Assembly: GCF_910592395.1 (NCBI RefSeq)
Contig: NC_088316.1
Coordinates: 6,694,001 to 6,758,000 of the forward strand
DNA: 64,000 nucleotides
Direction: 5' to 3'
Source: Lineus longissimus
Lineage: Eukaryota > Nemertea > Pilidiophora > Heteronemertea > Lineidae
The notes beneath the pieces were generated by a model. The model was given only the letters and a program-made list of their open reading frames with translations. It was not told where the DNA came from and did not search any database. Below are positions 1 through 10,931 of this stretch, piece after piece (position 1 is the first letter of the stretch; each line of letters opens with the position of its first letter). The position numbers were made by a program, and so were the translations under genes.

Positions 1-339
1 GAAATACGTTGATGTTGTCAAATTGATTTTGGAGAAATGTTGGTGCATCGTTCAAACATACGTGCAAGGATGCACCAAATACTGATATGGTATTTATTAT
101 TCACTGTTCGTGAAGTGGCCACCAAGTTCATTGAAAATCGAGCATGTTTTCTATTCATTGTGTTGGTATCCTATTGCAATGTGTTGGGAGCATTATCCGT
201 ACATGCTACTCCGTATTTTGTACGTACCATATGTAGTATAGGTAAAAGGTATATTTCGTATATGAATAATATTTACCTTTTACTTCCAAGTTATTGCTTC
301 TACTAGACTAGTACTTACTTGTTGTTGTTGCCCGCCTAT
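1..339. other. No recognisable feature
   Basis: I see no coding domain, RNA gene or repeat in this AT-rich stretch. A short open frame on the plus strand has no recognisable motif. Confidence 0.5.
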
Positions 340-520
340 TCAGAAGCCTGGACAGAGGTTATATCTCGATGGCCTAGTGGTCAATGCGTCCACCTCGTGA
401 ACGGAAGGTCGAAGGTTCGAGAACCGCTGGTAACCTCTTTCCGATGCGGCCGGTTGATTATCCAGCTCGTTAAATATAGGGTACCAACTATCTTCTCGCG
501 AGGCGCCTGGCATTAGAAAG
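340..520 (+). repeat. tRNA-like (Pol III promoter-like) sequence, possible SINE head
   Basis: A perfect A-box-like word TGGCCTAGTGG lies at 370-380. A B-box-like word beginning GGTTCGA lies at 414-424, 34 bp after the end of the A box, which is the usual tRNA spacing. A full cloverleaf is not evident, so this is better read as a tRNA-derived SINE head or tRNA relic than as a working tRNA. It lies just upstream of non-LTR retrotransposon debris. The same A-box word with the same 34-bp spacing recurs at 23284. Confidence 0.4.
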
Positions 521-589
521 TGGATATCGGCTCGGTGACGCATGCGAAGGATACTCGAGAGGCTTGAGCAAATAAGGGCGTTACTATCC

Positions 590-2376
590 ACTGCGAATCA
601 TTCAATTGTCATGGATTCAAGTTTAGTGTTTCGTACATTGCCAATAGGCTCCAGGAGTGTGATGTAATGTGTCTAAATGAAACTTGATATTCTAATATTC
701 CGGATGCCCTGGCCACTGTCTGCCCCACTTTTGATCCGTTCTCTCAACCATCCCTTGTCGTTTTTGTTAAATCGAGTATGTCTGACCTGGAGCAGGACTA
801 AAATGGTCGCCCGTTTGTGATTCTTGAGTAAAGTTTTTAGTGTTATGCTTACTTGGCATGTTGTTGGGGCCGAAATGATGTTTGGGGCCATTGTTCCGAT
901 TTTAAAGAAACCTACCTTATACCCTAATAACCCTGCAAACTATCGACGAATCACTGTGAGCACCTGTTATTCTAAACTGCTGGAGTTAATGCTTAAGCCT
1001 GATTGTGACAGTTTCGGTATCACACAGTTTGGGTTCAGGGAGGGCCTCGGTATAGACCAAGCATGCACATTATTTGATGACACTGTCACTAATTCAATTC
1101 TAAATCTAGTCCAGTATATGCAGGCAGTCGTGATGCCGAAAAGTGCTTTGATAGAGTATGACATGATGGTCTCTTTTATAAGCTTTTGCCACGTATCACC
1201 TTCAACCACTGGTTGATTTTATATGTATGGTAGACTAGCCTGAAGGCTGTGATAACGTGGAATATATGGTTAGTGATGTGTTCGGTGTTACTAGGGGTAT
1301 CCGTCAGGTTAGCTTCTTCCCCCTATATTTTTCACTATGTTCCCCGATGACCTTCTTCAAGAACTCTCTAATTCAGCCACCGTCTGAGGCTTGTCCATAT
1401 CTTATTTAACACCTTCGCGTATGCTGACGACACCACTCTGCTAGCGGCCTGTGTCCCAGGTCTTCAGGGTTTGATGGATATCTGTGCAGCTTATGCCAAG
1501 AAATGGCGATTTGTGTTTGGCCTTGCTAAAACTAAATGTATAACGCTTGGTAACAACATATCGGCCATCCCACATGGCGCTCGGCGTTGATACTATTACT
1601 ACAAGAATAGGATTGATATACTGGGTGTCAAATTTTGCAGTGCCTTGACTTCTACCGTTCTTGTTGATGAGAACCGGTTTTCGGCCGCTAACTGCAGTGC
1701 CTTCAGCATTTCCAATATAGGCCTTTGCTATCCTGGGCCTTCTTCAGAAGCTAAACAGTATCTTTGGAAATCTGCAGTTAGCCCTATTGCAGCTTATGGG
1801 CGTTCAAGTGTGAATATATGTGCGACAGATTTGAACTTTTAGATAACTTTCAAAGTAATCATTTTAAGCGTATTTAAGGTCAGCCAAAGAGGAGCCACAA
1901 AAGTAAGCTGTTGGCGCCCCTCAATATCAAACCGGTATCTGCTGTAGATATAAATGGAATAATTTCCCTTTTTTTAATCGCATTTTAAAACGAGTCTCCA
2001 GCTCGTATTTTAAAAGCATTTCTTTTACCGAGGTTTTTAGCCGGATTTGGATGTATTAAAGGCATGCTTTTAAGTACCATTGTAAACAAGGGACTAGCTC
2101 GTACTGTTGTAGCTTCTTTTAGCAAACCCCGTTCACTATGTCACGTTATAGGGCTTTGTCAATCGCCGAGGATGGGTTACTGACTCACTGAAGTCCCTCA
2201 TTTTCATCGACAGGTACAACATTGTGGATTCTGATGAGCGCCGGATGGTTAAGCTCTTGGTTCGGGCATTTTAATCTCCGTCACTTTACCACCTGTACAT
2301 TTTGTAACCATTGTATTTTCATTCTGATGTTCCCCTTTTAGGAGGTTAATGAATATTATTATTATTATTATTATTA
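590..2376 (+). pseudogene. Decayed non-LTR retrotransposon (endonuclease trace, reverse transcriptase)
   Basis: Several frames together give a non-LTR retrotransposon pol. Around 590-690 a frame reads like the start of an endonuclease domain. At 880-1110 there is an RT block containing ILKKP, NNPANYR and QFGFR. At about 1280-1340 a GVTRGIRQ-type motif sits where the RT 'RQG' block is expected. The catalytic YADD is at 1420-1431, followed by a thumb-like region to about 1560. At 1680-2040 the C-terminal region is readable in pieces. Frameshifts and stops separate these parts, so it is dead. The 3' end carries an ATT repeat near 2350-2375, as in L2/CR1-type elements. I place it in the CR1/Rex-like group only tentatively. 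Confidence 0.75.
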
Positions 2377-3195
2377 GAGATAGGAGTTTGGAAGTAAAGA
2401 GTGTCTCATCAGCCGAGAGATGGCTGGCCCTTTCAAACTTTACTTACTTATAAGCTAACTGATGATGTTTTTAACTATTGTTCGGCAGTTCGACCATTTT
2501 GTTATTTATTTCGAAGTAGTCTATGAACGATAAACATAAAACTTAACAGTTAATACTTCTTACTTCCCCGAAAAAGCAGTTACATCCAAATGACATTTTC
2601 TTCGTGAAACCTGAAACCAGGTTGCATTGATATGACGAGATATTGGTAAGGACATTCTTCATCTTCTTCATCTTCTTCAAAACGTTCATTATTGCACGCT
2701 GCCATTTAAAGACGTTTGTCCGTTGTGCTTTACTTCCAAGGTTGGTCTTGGGCTACTTTAGGATTTTGAAGTATTTGCTACATAATATGTAGTATTTACT
2801 TTATTTTATGCATTCCGATTGAAGTATTTACTACTTTTTGAGTAAACACTAGACAAGGTAATAAATATCTCATGCTTCAGCTGATAGTAAACACTCTTAA
2901 TGTTTAACTTCAGCTTTATGCATACTGATGGCCGTAAATACTGCAAATTTTAAATAAGAAATATTTACTAGTTTTTATGCATATCACCCCAGCATGTATT
3001 TGAAGAACTCGGGAACATGTGACGCTAATTTGTTGTCTTTTTTGTTTAAACTAGACAAAATGTCCGTGAAACTGATAAAAGATCTTCTAAGACAGGTGAT
3101 CTCATATACTCCTCTCTGCGGTGTCCAAGGCTGGTCATCATCCACATGCTCTACTCATGTTGTTGTCGTTGGTCTATTAGCCACGTATATGACTG
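2377..3195. other. AT-rich noncoding DNA with a TTC-rich microsatellite
   Basis: A short TTC/ATC-rich microsatellite lies near 2656-2680. The segment 2755-2992 is AT-rich with repeated 'GTATTTACT'-like words and ends in TATCACCCC, which resembles the end of the GGGTGAT-ended MITEs elsewhere here, but no matching left end is visible. No gene seen. Confidence 0.4.
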
Positions 3196-3993
3196 GCGCG
3201 AGTGGACAGAATTCAGAATATCGGAATTGTAGTGCACCATATAAATCAACCAATCAAAACATCGGATCTCGTGAATTATGCCGAGGCATAAATTGCAATT
3301 GTGGACGGAAGCGTCATTTATGGAGGTGAGAATTCTGCACGTGATTTGTGGGTTGATGTAATTTTCAATACACGATTGCAGGTCATGTGATCTTTGAGAT
3401 TTCGCCGGAAATGAAATTGTAAAAAACGCAAATCTCCAAAGATCTCCAGGGAAGTATTTTAGGGTAGTTAAGAATATCAGGACTATGAAGGGCTTGAGAT
3501 CAAGGAACGCATGCAATCAGAAGGAATAGAGAGAACCCAGGTTAAGTAATCCACGTGCATTTGTTGACATTTGAGCTTCGCACGTGCGTTTTTATATAAT
3601 TTCTTTTCCGCGAAATCTCATAGATCGCATGATTCTGCAATCGTGTGTTGAAAATAACATCAACCCACAAATCGTGTCCACAATTCTCACTTCCGTCCTC
3701 CATAAATGACACTTCCGTCCACAATTCCCGGTTATCTGATTGGTCGACTGCTTTTGCCAAATAGACCAACACCACAGTTCAGCATTATGCCGCGGCATTA
3801 TTCACGAGATCCGAGGTTTTGATTGGTCAATTTATGGTGCACCATAATTGCGAATTGACTGGCGCGAGTGCACAGTATTCTGAATTATGCCACGGCATAA
3901 ATCGGAATTGGATGCGGCATACATCAACCAATCAAAACCTCGGATCTCGTGAATTATGCTACGACATAAATCGGCTGGCGCGAGTGCACAGAA
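3196..3993. repeat. Long imperfect inverted repeat (foldback) with an extra partial copy
   Basis: The left arm (about 3196-3431) is repeated in reverse complement at about 3582-3850, around a spacer of roughly 150 bp. Matching landmarks include the stretch around GGATCTCGTGAATTATGCC, the GTGGACGGAAG word, the TGATTTGTGGGTTGATGT word and the AAATCTC/GAGATTT end near the spacer. The right arm has an extra stretch of about 70 bp not seen in the left. A further partial copy follows at about 3880-3993 and repeats GGCGCGAGTG and the GGATCTCGTGAATTATG word. This looks like a foldback or MITE-type element that has partly duplicated itself. No coding sequence is evident. Confidence 0.65.
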
Positions 3994-5237
3994 TTCAGAA
4001 TGTATGTATTTTTACAATTGGACATTTTTTAAATCAATTACAAATAGAAAGTTTTTAACGAATTGCGTAGGCCTAAAAGGGTTGACCATAAGGCCCGGGA
4101 CGAACCTGAAATCCTAAAGCCATTAGAACTCGGTCAAAACGAGGTAACTGCGAATTTCATGAGTGTGATCCAGTTCATTGTTATCCAGAAAACATAGAGT
4201 ACAGACGCCCATCCTTGAAGTTGGTATATTCACTTCATTTAGAAAGGGTTTTAATTGCTTTTAGGCTTTCAAATTCTAGCCAAATCGATGGTGCCTATGG
4301 TCAACCCATAAAAAACATAAAACCGAAAAACTCACTTTGGCAGCGTTTTCAGGAGAAAAAATATAGTAGTATTTTGTCATAGCAATTTAGATCAAATTAC
4401 AACTCTCAATTTTAGCAACTGCACAACCTATCCCTGTTTGTGCTGATGAGACGGTTTAATTGTTTCCCCTTGGAAGATTGGACAAACGAATATGCAGAGT
4501 TTACGTGCATTGTTTCGAACCACATGAGAGAGAACTGATCTGCTCCCTGACAAAAGGCTTGTCAATAGACCTTTTGTGTTCTCCTGTTTTTGTTTTACAA
4601 CATGTACACAGCCCCAGCATAGTGGTGAAAAACCATCACACTATTGTATGATTTTTACTTGACGCCCGATTTCGATCAGGTCTATTCTGATAGTCATGTA
4701 TTCCCGTTACTCAGTCGATCGCGTCGCTTACATAATCACATTATATAATTGGAGAACGCATGTACATTACTGCAAAAGCTGTCTGTACTTCGTCGTTTCT
4801 GCGTTCGCTTTCATCTGTGGTTTCTATCGCAGCACATATCCCTCTAAGTGCCTCAACCGTAAGCTGCTGACCTAGTATTACATGTGGTTCACTGTTTTGC
4901 TACACATGCTGAATTATCACAGCTTTGTGCGACAATCCTAAAAAGCCTCAACCTTCGGAGGATGAATCCCGACGCATACAACGCTGATAGATCGGCAATT
5001 GAATATGGTTTTAGAAGGACCAGCGAATCCACGTTATTATCACGCTATTCCGATTGTAACCCCGAGTAGTCGAAAGTAAGCCCTCGGTGCAGAGGTCTTT
5101 TTTCCTTCTGGATTAACCCGACTACGATGACACTGGTAATGATGTTATTGTCATGCTATTGGGCGGACGTGAAGTTTGACCGCGGTCCTATGTCGGCGTA
5201 TACCACAGGAGGTGCAAAAGGAATCCCGCGCCAGGCC
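3994..5237. other. Noncoding, nothing recognised
   Basis: About 1.2 kb with no domain-bearing open frame, RNA gene or clear repeat. Confidence 0.45.
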
Positions 5238-5263
5238 GTGTGTGCATGTTTCTACCATGTTTG

Positions 5264-6431
5264 TATGGCAAGCCGTCTGTCTAATAATTAAGAAAACCAG
5301 GTTTTATTGAGAAAAAAACTGGTTTTCTTCTTAAAAAACTTAGTTTCATGGAAGAAAACCATCCATGAAACTATGTTTTCTTGCAAGAAGAACAAGTTGA
5401 TTAAAAAAAACCTAGTTTTCTTTAAAAAAAAATTTTTTTTAACAAGATAACTTGGTTTTTAAAATCAACCTATGCTTCGTCCAAGAAAACCTAGTTTCAT
5501 GGAAGAAAACTATGTTTTGTGGAATAAAACAAGGTTATATGCATTTCTTTTTCAAAACCAAGTTTTTAATGAAAAAGACCAGGTTATTTTCAAAACCTAG
5601 TCTTTTTACCTCGTCCCGGACTGGCCAAAGCATGGCAGGGGAGAGGTTGGACTTTGCTTACCCTGGTTAGCAACTTGGGTAAACGGATTTCCTCAGACCT
5701 AGCACGCACGCCCCATTACGTTCTACAAGTACAAATACGCAATGAAGCGGAATGCATGGTATGTTCTTGACGATGTATTTTGAGCTTATGATTCAACAAT
5801 TTATGACGACAATTTTTGCAGAGCCGCAATCATGAAATTGATAATAGAATTTTATCGTGAGAGGGAAAGGAACAGTCGTACCAAAGGCCGCACAACCCGG
5901 GAAAACTAACGTGGATCGCCAATCTCGCCCCAAAGGAGCCACGTGAGTGCTGAGGTTAAAAGACTAGGTTGTTTCGAAACCAAGTTTTCTTCTTTCGAAA
6001 CTAAGTTTTCTTCTTAAAAAAAACAAGTTTCATGGAAAAAAACCATGGTTTCTTCAACGAAACTATTTTTTTTTTGGAAGAAAACCAGGTTTTTATGAAA
6101 AAAACTAGGTTGTTTTAATTATTAAATGGCTGGATGAAAACATGTTTTTTTCTTTTTTCGAAACTTGGTTTTGAAGAGAAATCATGGAACTACACTTTAT
6201 CTAAAAAGAATAAGTTATTTTTAAAAAACCTAGTTTTATGGAAGAAAACCTAGTTTTCTTGTTGAAAACACCCTTTTTCGGGAAGAAAACCATGTTTTCT
6301 TCTTTAAAAACTTAGTTTCATTGAAAAAAAAACATGGTTTTCTTCCATGAAACCAGGTTTTTAAAGAAGAAAACCAGGTTCTTTTCAAGATAACTAGGTT
6401 TTATTATTTATTGGACGAACGGCTTGCCATA
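5264..6431. mobile_element. Foldback transposable element of AAAACC/GGTTTT palindromes, copy 1
   Basis: The ends are inverted repeats starting TATGGCAAGCCGT, the same ends as the copy at 29770. Flanking six-mers are TGTTTG (5258-5263) and TGTGTG (6432-6437), a 6-bp target duplication with one mismatch. Left (to about 5600) and right (from about 5966) parts are arrays of a roughly 21-22 bp unit built on AAAAC-C-N-N-GTTTT, many of them palindromic. Between them lies a core shared with copy 2, containing GCATGGCAGGGGAGAGG and a TGGATCGCCAATCTCGCCCC word. It has no coding capacity, so it is non-autonomous. The superfamily is unknown; a 6-bp duplication fits few well-known DNA transposon groups. 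Confidence 0.8.
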
Positions 6432-6878
6432 TGTGTGTGCATGTTTCTACCGTCTAATGGTTGAAACAAATGGTAAAGCAAGCACTTTCAGAAAGTTTAC
6501 AAAAAACATATGAGAAGAATAAGCAGAGTAAATGAATAGTCCGCCTTGTCCTGAAAAAAAAAGAAGATGCGAGCTCAATATTCTGCAGCATTTGGCATGT
6601 TTGGTTACCGACTTGACGGGACAGATAAAGGAGTAAGGTAAGATAGCTCGGTCATTCCTTTAAATAGAGTGTCCCATTTGGTGCTGATGAAGGGACAGTT
6701 TTTAAAGTAAACTTATCCCTGCATTAATAACATTGTCCTATGACCCAATCTTTAAACTGTCGTTTCTTTGAAGCGGAATGCAGCGAAGCTACTAACAATG
6801 CCTCACCGACAATGGTGGACAGGGGAAGAAAGCTCGATTCTCAATTTATCTTTCTACGTTCTATCTTCTGCATTCAAG
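6432..6878. other. Noncoding; upstream/intronic DNA of the LamG-PAN gene
   Basis: Begins with a 19-bp direct repeat (6433-6451) of sequence on the other side of the foldback element (5238-5256). No upstream exon of the LamG gene could be identified with confidence. A pyrimidine-rich tract before 6878 forms the proposed splice acceptor. Confidence 0.4.
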
Positions 6879-8187
6879 CATAACTCATGGGGCTGAATAC
6901 ATTAGGTCTTCACAGTTCGGAACTGTCCTTTCACTTTACGAACGCAAGCACTGGGTTCAAATGTCGCCCATCGACATAGACCGGTTTACGCAAATTTCCT
7001 TCGCTATCTTCATCAGTGTACGATGTCTGGACCGTAAGGCGTATATTTTTGATTGTTTACACAAGTGTTCGTTTTTTGCTCTTTGGCTCACACATAATCA
7101 TCAGGTCGGAGTCAAATGGAATCGAGATTGCAATGTCGAGAAACTGCTAGGGACGAAACATTTAACAGCAGTCCAAAACAACACCTTCGGGCGTAAAGAA
7201 TGGGTCTCTGTAGCAGTTACAGCAGACCGCCTGAGAGATATTTTCCGTATTTATATCAACGGAAAAGAACAGGACACACAAGGCGGTCAGGCTTTTTATG
7301 CGAAACATTCAAACCCCATAACACTAGGAAGCGATGCATGTGGAGACAATTGCTTTTTCGTTGGTTCGATGGCCAGGTTGATGGTGTTTCCATACATCCT
7401 CAGGCCCAGGCAAGTCGGCAGCATCTTCTGGGAAAGCAAGGGTGAGAGAAAAACCAACAGGCGCGATTTAGAGAGTGTTTCAACGGCGCCCAAAGCCTTT
7501 TATTCGTGAGAGTGATTTCATTGTAATCAAGAGTCATGGGTGACGGATGATTTTCAACGATGATAGCAAGCAATTGTCGTGCGCTTAGTTACCTTTTAGC
7601 GGGCATAGCTATACGCTACGTTTTTCTGATGTATTGAAAATAAGTGATAGGCTTTGGTGTGAAATGCTCTCTAATAAGCATGGTTATGAGGCACTAATGG
7701 TAGGCCTATCTTGTGTAAAGTACTTGCGCGTCGTGTGACGGTAGTCACGAAATCGGTTATCATTAGTCGATGACTTGTCTAAAGTTCTAATAGTAAAAAG
7801 TACTGGAAATAATAGGCTACATAAATGCTGCCAAATAGCGTTACATTGTATCATTAAACACATGTTTTGATAAATAAAGGCTTGCACAGTATTACAATTA
7901 TTGCACAATGATTCCTCTTTCTTTCTTTCTGTCATTTTACCAAAACAGCCTCAAATCTTCTCTTCGTTAAACGTAAACTACGGGATATATTGACAGAGTT
8001 AGTGACGTATATCCCAGCTCGCTCACGACTCGAATGCGGACACATTTGCGGGCAAAGCAACAATACTTGCGAGGAGTTTACCTTTAGAGAATCAACGTGT
8101 CATCTCAACAAAGACTCGCATAAGGAATGTTTTGATAATAAGCATAAGATCAAGACGTTCAGCAGACGATATGTATTCCTACCCTAA
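6879..8187 (+). CDS. Secreted LamG/pentraxin-like plus PAN/apple-like domain protein (partial, 3 exons)
   Basis: Proposed exons are 6879-7017, 7105-7441 and 7949-8187 (stop TAA). Splice sites are a pyrimidine-rich tract then AG before 6879, AGT|GTACGA after 7017, ATCATCAG before 7105, AAGG|GTGAGA after 7441 and AAAACAG before 7949. Phases match at both junctions (0, then 1 base + 2 bases). Exons 1-2 give a concanavalin-A-like jelly-roll: KEWVSVAVTAD, a FRIYINGKE strand, NPITLGSDACGDNCFF with two close cysteines, and a final VGSMARLMVFPY strand. These are typical of LamG_3/pentraxin folds. Exon 3 has the C-x3-C-x6-C-x10-C spacing (ECGHIC, TCEEF, TCHL) of PAN/apple-like modules. Such proteins are usually extracellular and bind sugars or proteins. 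The 5' end, with start codon and any signal peptide, lies upstream and was not found, so the name and ligand are unknown. Confidence 0.6.
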
Positions 8188-8549
8188 TTGCCAGGCAACG
8201 AGGACGTCTGAGACTGACCTTTAACACAGGCTTGGACAGCGGCGTGAGTAAAAAATATCCAGGTGCTGCGTGACGTTTACACGATGCAGTGTCCAAACCC
8301 ACCAAGAAAGGTATAACATTAACTGTCAAAGAATGGGAAAATATTTCCGTAGTATTCCGTAGATTACCTGATATTGTTGTTGAGCTGGCTGATGTCAAAC
8401 CATGCTGGGCACAAGATGATCACAACAATCAGCTTGGTGCACTACAGTGCACGGAATGTCATCCATGGGAAAGTGTATAACTTCAATAAGACTTAATGAT
8501 GTAATGTATTCCTTTGTTATGTTAATTATTATTCTATACATCTGAATTA
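8188..8549. other. Probable 3' UTR and spacer
   Basis: Follows the stop of the LamG-PAN gene. No clear AATAAA was seen. It ends with TTA at 8547-8549, next to the proposed left end of the Harbinger element. Confidence 0.35.
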
Positions 8550-8557
8550 AGGCGACA

Positions 8558-8790
8558 TTCCACGTGAGAGAAAGTTTCGACATTTTCTCTCAGTGACTGT
8601 CGACATAAATGTATTTGATTCATCCACGTGCGAGAAAATTGTTCTGATAGTTCCTATCTGAGAGAGGATTTCTAGCTATCGCGAGTTTCTCTTGAGAGAA
8701 TGTTTTCGTAGCTTCTTCCACGTGAGAGTAAAACTGTCTGAAAACAGCCATCGGACGGTCATTGATCCCTCCACGTGCGAGTTAGGCCTA
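8558..8790 (+). repeat. Subterminal CCACGTG-A/C-GAG repeats of the Harbinger element
   Basis: The word CCACGTG followed by AGAG or CGAG occurs near 8560, 8622, 8720 and 8771, with weaker GAGAGA-type words between (8660-8700). Clustered subterminal direct repeats like these are usual binding sites for transposase or its Myb-like partner; that role is inferred. Confidence 0.55.
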
Positions 8791-8809
8791 TTGGGAAAGG
8801 TCATTTAGT

Positions 8810-10931
8810 ATGTTGCCTTCAAAGAGAGCGGAGGTAGCAGCCGCGGCTGCGGTGTACATTATTCTACAAAAGAAGAGGAAACCGAAGAGGAAACACAAGA
8901 TCTGGGTTCACAGGTGGCTGATGAGAAGAGAAACCTATGGGGCCTATCATGCTCTTCAGCAGGAATTACTCCTTGAAGATCCGAAGCATCTTCGAAATTT
9001 CCTGCGCATGACAGCAGCTGATTTCGAAGAGTTGGCAATACTGGTTGGGCCCATTATCCACAAGCAGGACACTCCACTGAGACAGGCCATTTCGGTGAGG
9101 GAAAGATTGTCGCTCACCATACGTTTTTTGGCAACAGGTAAGGCTTTTTAAAGAAAAGACAAGTTGAAACCGTTGAAAATTTACAAAAAAATAAGTTTTA
9201 TTTCATATTGCAAACAGAAATACGCTGAATGTTTAACATGTGCAATACTAGTATATTTGTCTTGTTTTCGAATATGTGATTGTCTAGTAGAGTCTAAAAT
9301 GATTTTTATCATTGCAGGGGACTCATTCTGTAGCTTGATGTACTTATACCGCGTTTCTGAAATAACCATATCTCGAATCGTCCCGGAGGTTTGCAGAGCC
9401 ATACACGAAGTTCTTAAAGATGAAAACTTGAAGGTAATCATAAAAATCAAAATTAACTGAAGCGTTTAAAGTTAGCAGCACACACTGCTGGCCTACCAAA
9501 TGTTTTGAAAAATATTGGATGTCAAATTGATAATGTCCTATACAAATTTCAGGGGTAACACGATGGAAGGCTGAATTACTGCATGCCAAACGATGGCATA
9601 TTTTCACCACTGTAATTTGTACCCGGCTGATAGTTGAATCCTTGAAGCATCATGCTGGTCGTTGAGCTTCGGGACGTGCTTGGAGGTGTAGTCATCTGGC
9701 TCTGTTGGTCATCATCTGAATTCTCTGTCATTTCCAGAATCATCCTTTGAATCTTACGTTTCAGTTTCCTTCTCTTCGATTCATTTTTCAATCCTCTCAA
9801 ATCGGATGCTACGAACGTACCAAACGTGTCAAATTCATCTGTTTCTTGTGACATGACAGCACAGGCCTTTTGCAGAATTTCATTCTCAGTAGTTTTCCTT
9901 TTCCGTTTTCTGGCAGATTTACGAACTTCCGGGTGTGGGGGTGGCGGGGTAATTTCGTCAGGGTCATCGTCAATCTGGTTATCATTGTTTTCCACTGGAA
10001 TAGCCTCTTCATTCCCTTCAGCCGGGGCATTCTGTTTTGGAGTCTGAAAATAGATATTTTTACGCAATAAGTGAAGTAACTAGACATTTCATTCCATTCC
10101 TTCCAGTTTCCTGCGGATACTGAGCAATGGCTGAACCTTGCACGTGAGTTTGAGGAAAGGTGGAACTTCCCCAGATGTATTGGTGCACTCGATGGTAAGC
10201 ACGTTACGATGCAAGCTCCGCGGTCATCCGGAAGTTACTACTACAATTACAAAGGATTCCACAGTATAGTGCTTATGGCAATGGTGGATGGCGAATACAA
10301 ATTTTCGTTCATTGATGTTGGATGTAATGGCAGGGTCGCAGACGGAGGAGTTTTCGCGAAATGCTCATTGGCTTTGGGTCTCGAAAACAAAACACTTCAT
10401 TTACCGCCCCCGGAAGTTCTCCCAGGACGAAACAGCAAGGTACCGTACGTTATAGTAGCTGATGATGCATTTCCACTTCGTGAAAACATAATGAAACCGT
10501 ACCCGTTACGTAATATCCCGGGAGCGATGCGTATTTTCAACTACAGGTTGTCAAGGGCGAGAAGAATTGTCGAAAATGCTTTCGGACTGCTGTCCAGCTT
10601 TTTTCGAGTCTTTCGAAAGCCAATACCAGTAGGGCCGGAAGAAACGGAAACAATAGTGTTGGCTTCGTGCGCATTACACAACTTCATGATATCAAAGAAA
10701 ACCTCCTGTCGTAGCAGGTATGCTCCGCCTGGTACTTTCGATCAGGATAATGAAGGTACACGCATACCTGGTTCTTGGCGAAAAGAGGGTATGCCCAGTG
10801 ATAACCTGCTTCCCATTGAGCAATTAGCTGGAAATCACCATGCGCTCACTGCTACAGCAATCAGAGATGAATTGCGGGATTACTTCCTATCTCCACAAGG
10901 AGAAGTTCCTTGGCAGTATGGATTGATGTAA
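8810..10931 (+). CDS. PIF/Harbinger transposase (DDE_Tnp_4 nuclease), 3 exons
   Basis: Exons are 8810-9137, 9318-9433 and 10107-10931, giving about 422 residues. Donor/acceptor pairs are ACAG|GTAAGG with ATTGCAG, and GAAG|GTAATC with TTCCAG; the frame is kept at both. Exon 1 begins with a basic, helix-rich N-terminus and includes the conserved YGAYHALQQEL and LRNFLRM region. Exon 3 carries the nuclease. The first Asp is in GALDGKH (about residue 177), the second in VADDAFPL (about 267) and the Glu in RRIVENAFG (about 304), which is the DDE_4 triad. The enzyme cuts and joins transposon ends in the nucleus, normally with help from the MADF/Myb-like partner encoded antisense here. ATG 8810 is the first Met in frame near the conserved start region. 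No stop or frameshift was seen, so it may be functional. Confidence 0.85.

Noticed and set aside
2755-2992. Further GGGTGAT-type MITE
   Set aside because: Only a right-end-like TATCACCCC is visible; no matching left end or target duplication.
7200-7493. Other open frames across the LamG exon, on both strands
   Set aside because: Shadow frames; only the frame joined to 6879-7017 and 7949-8187 keeps phase and domain motifs.
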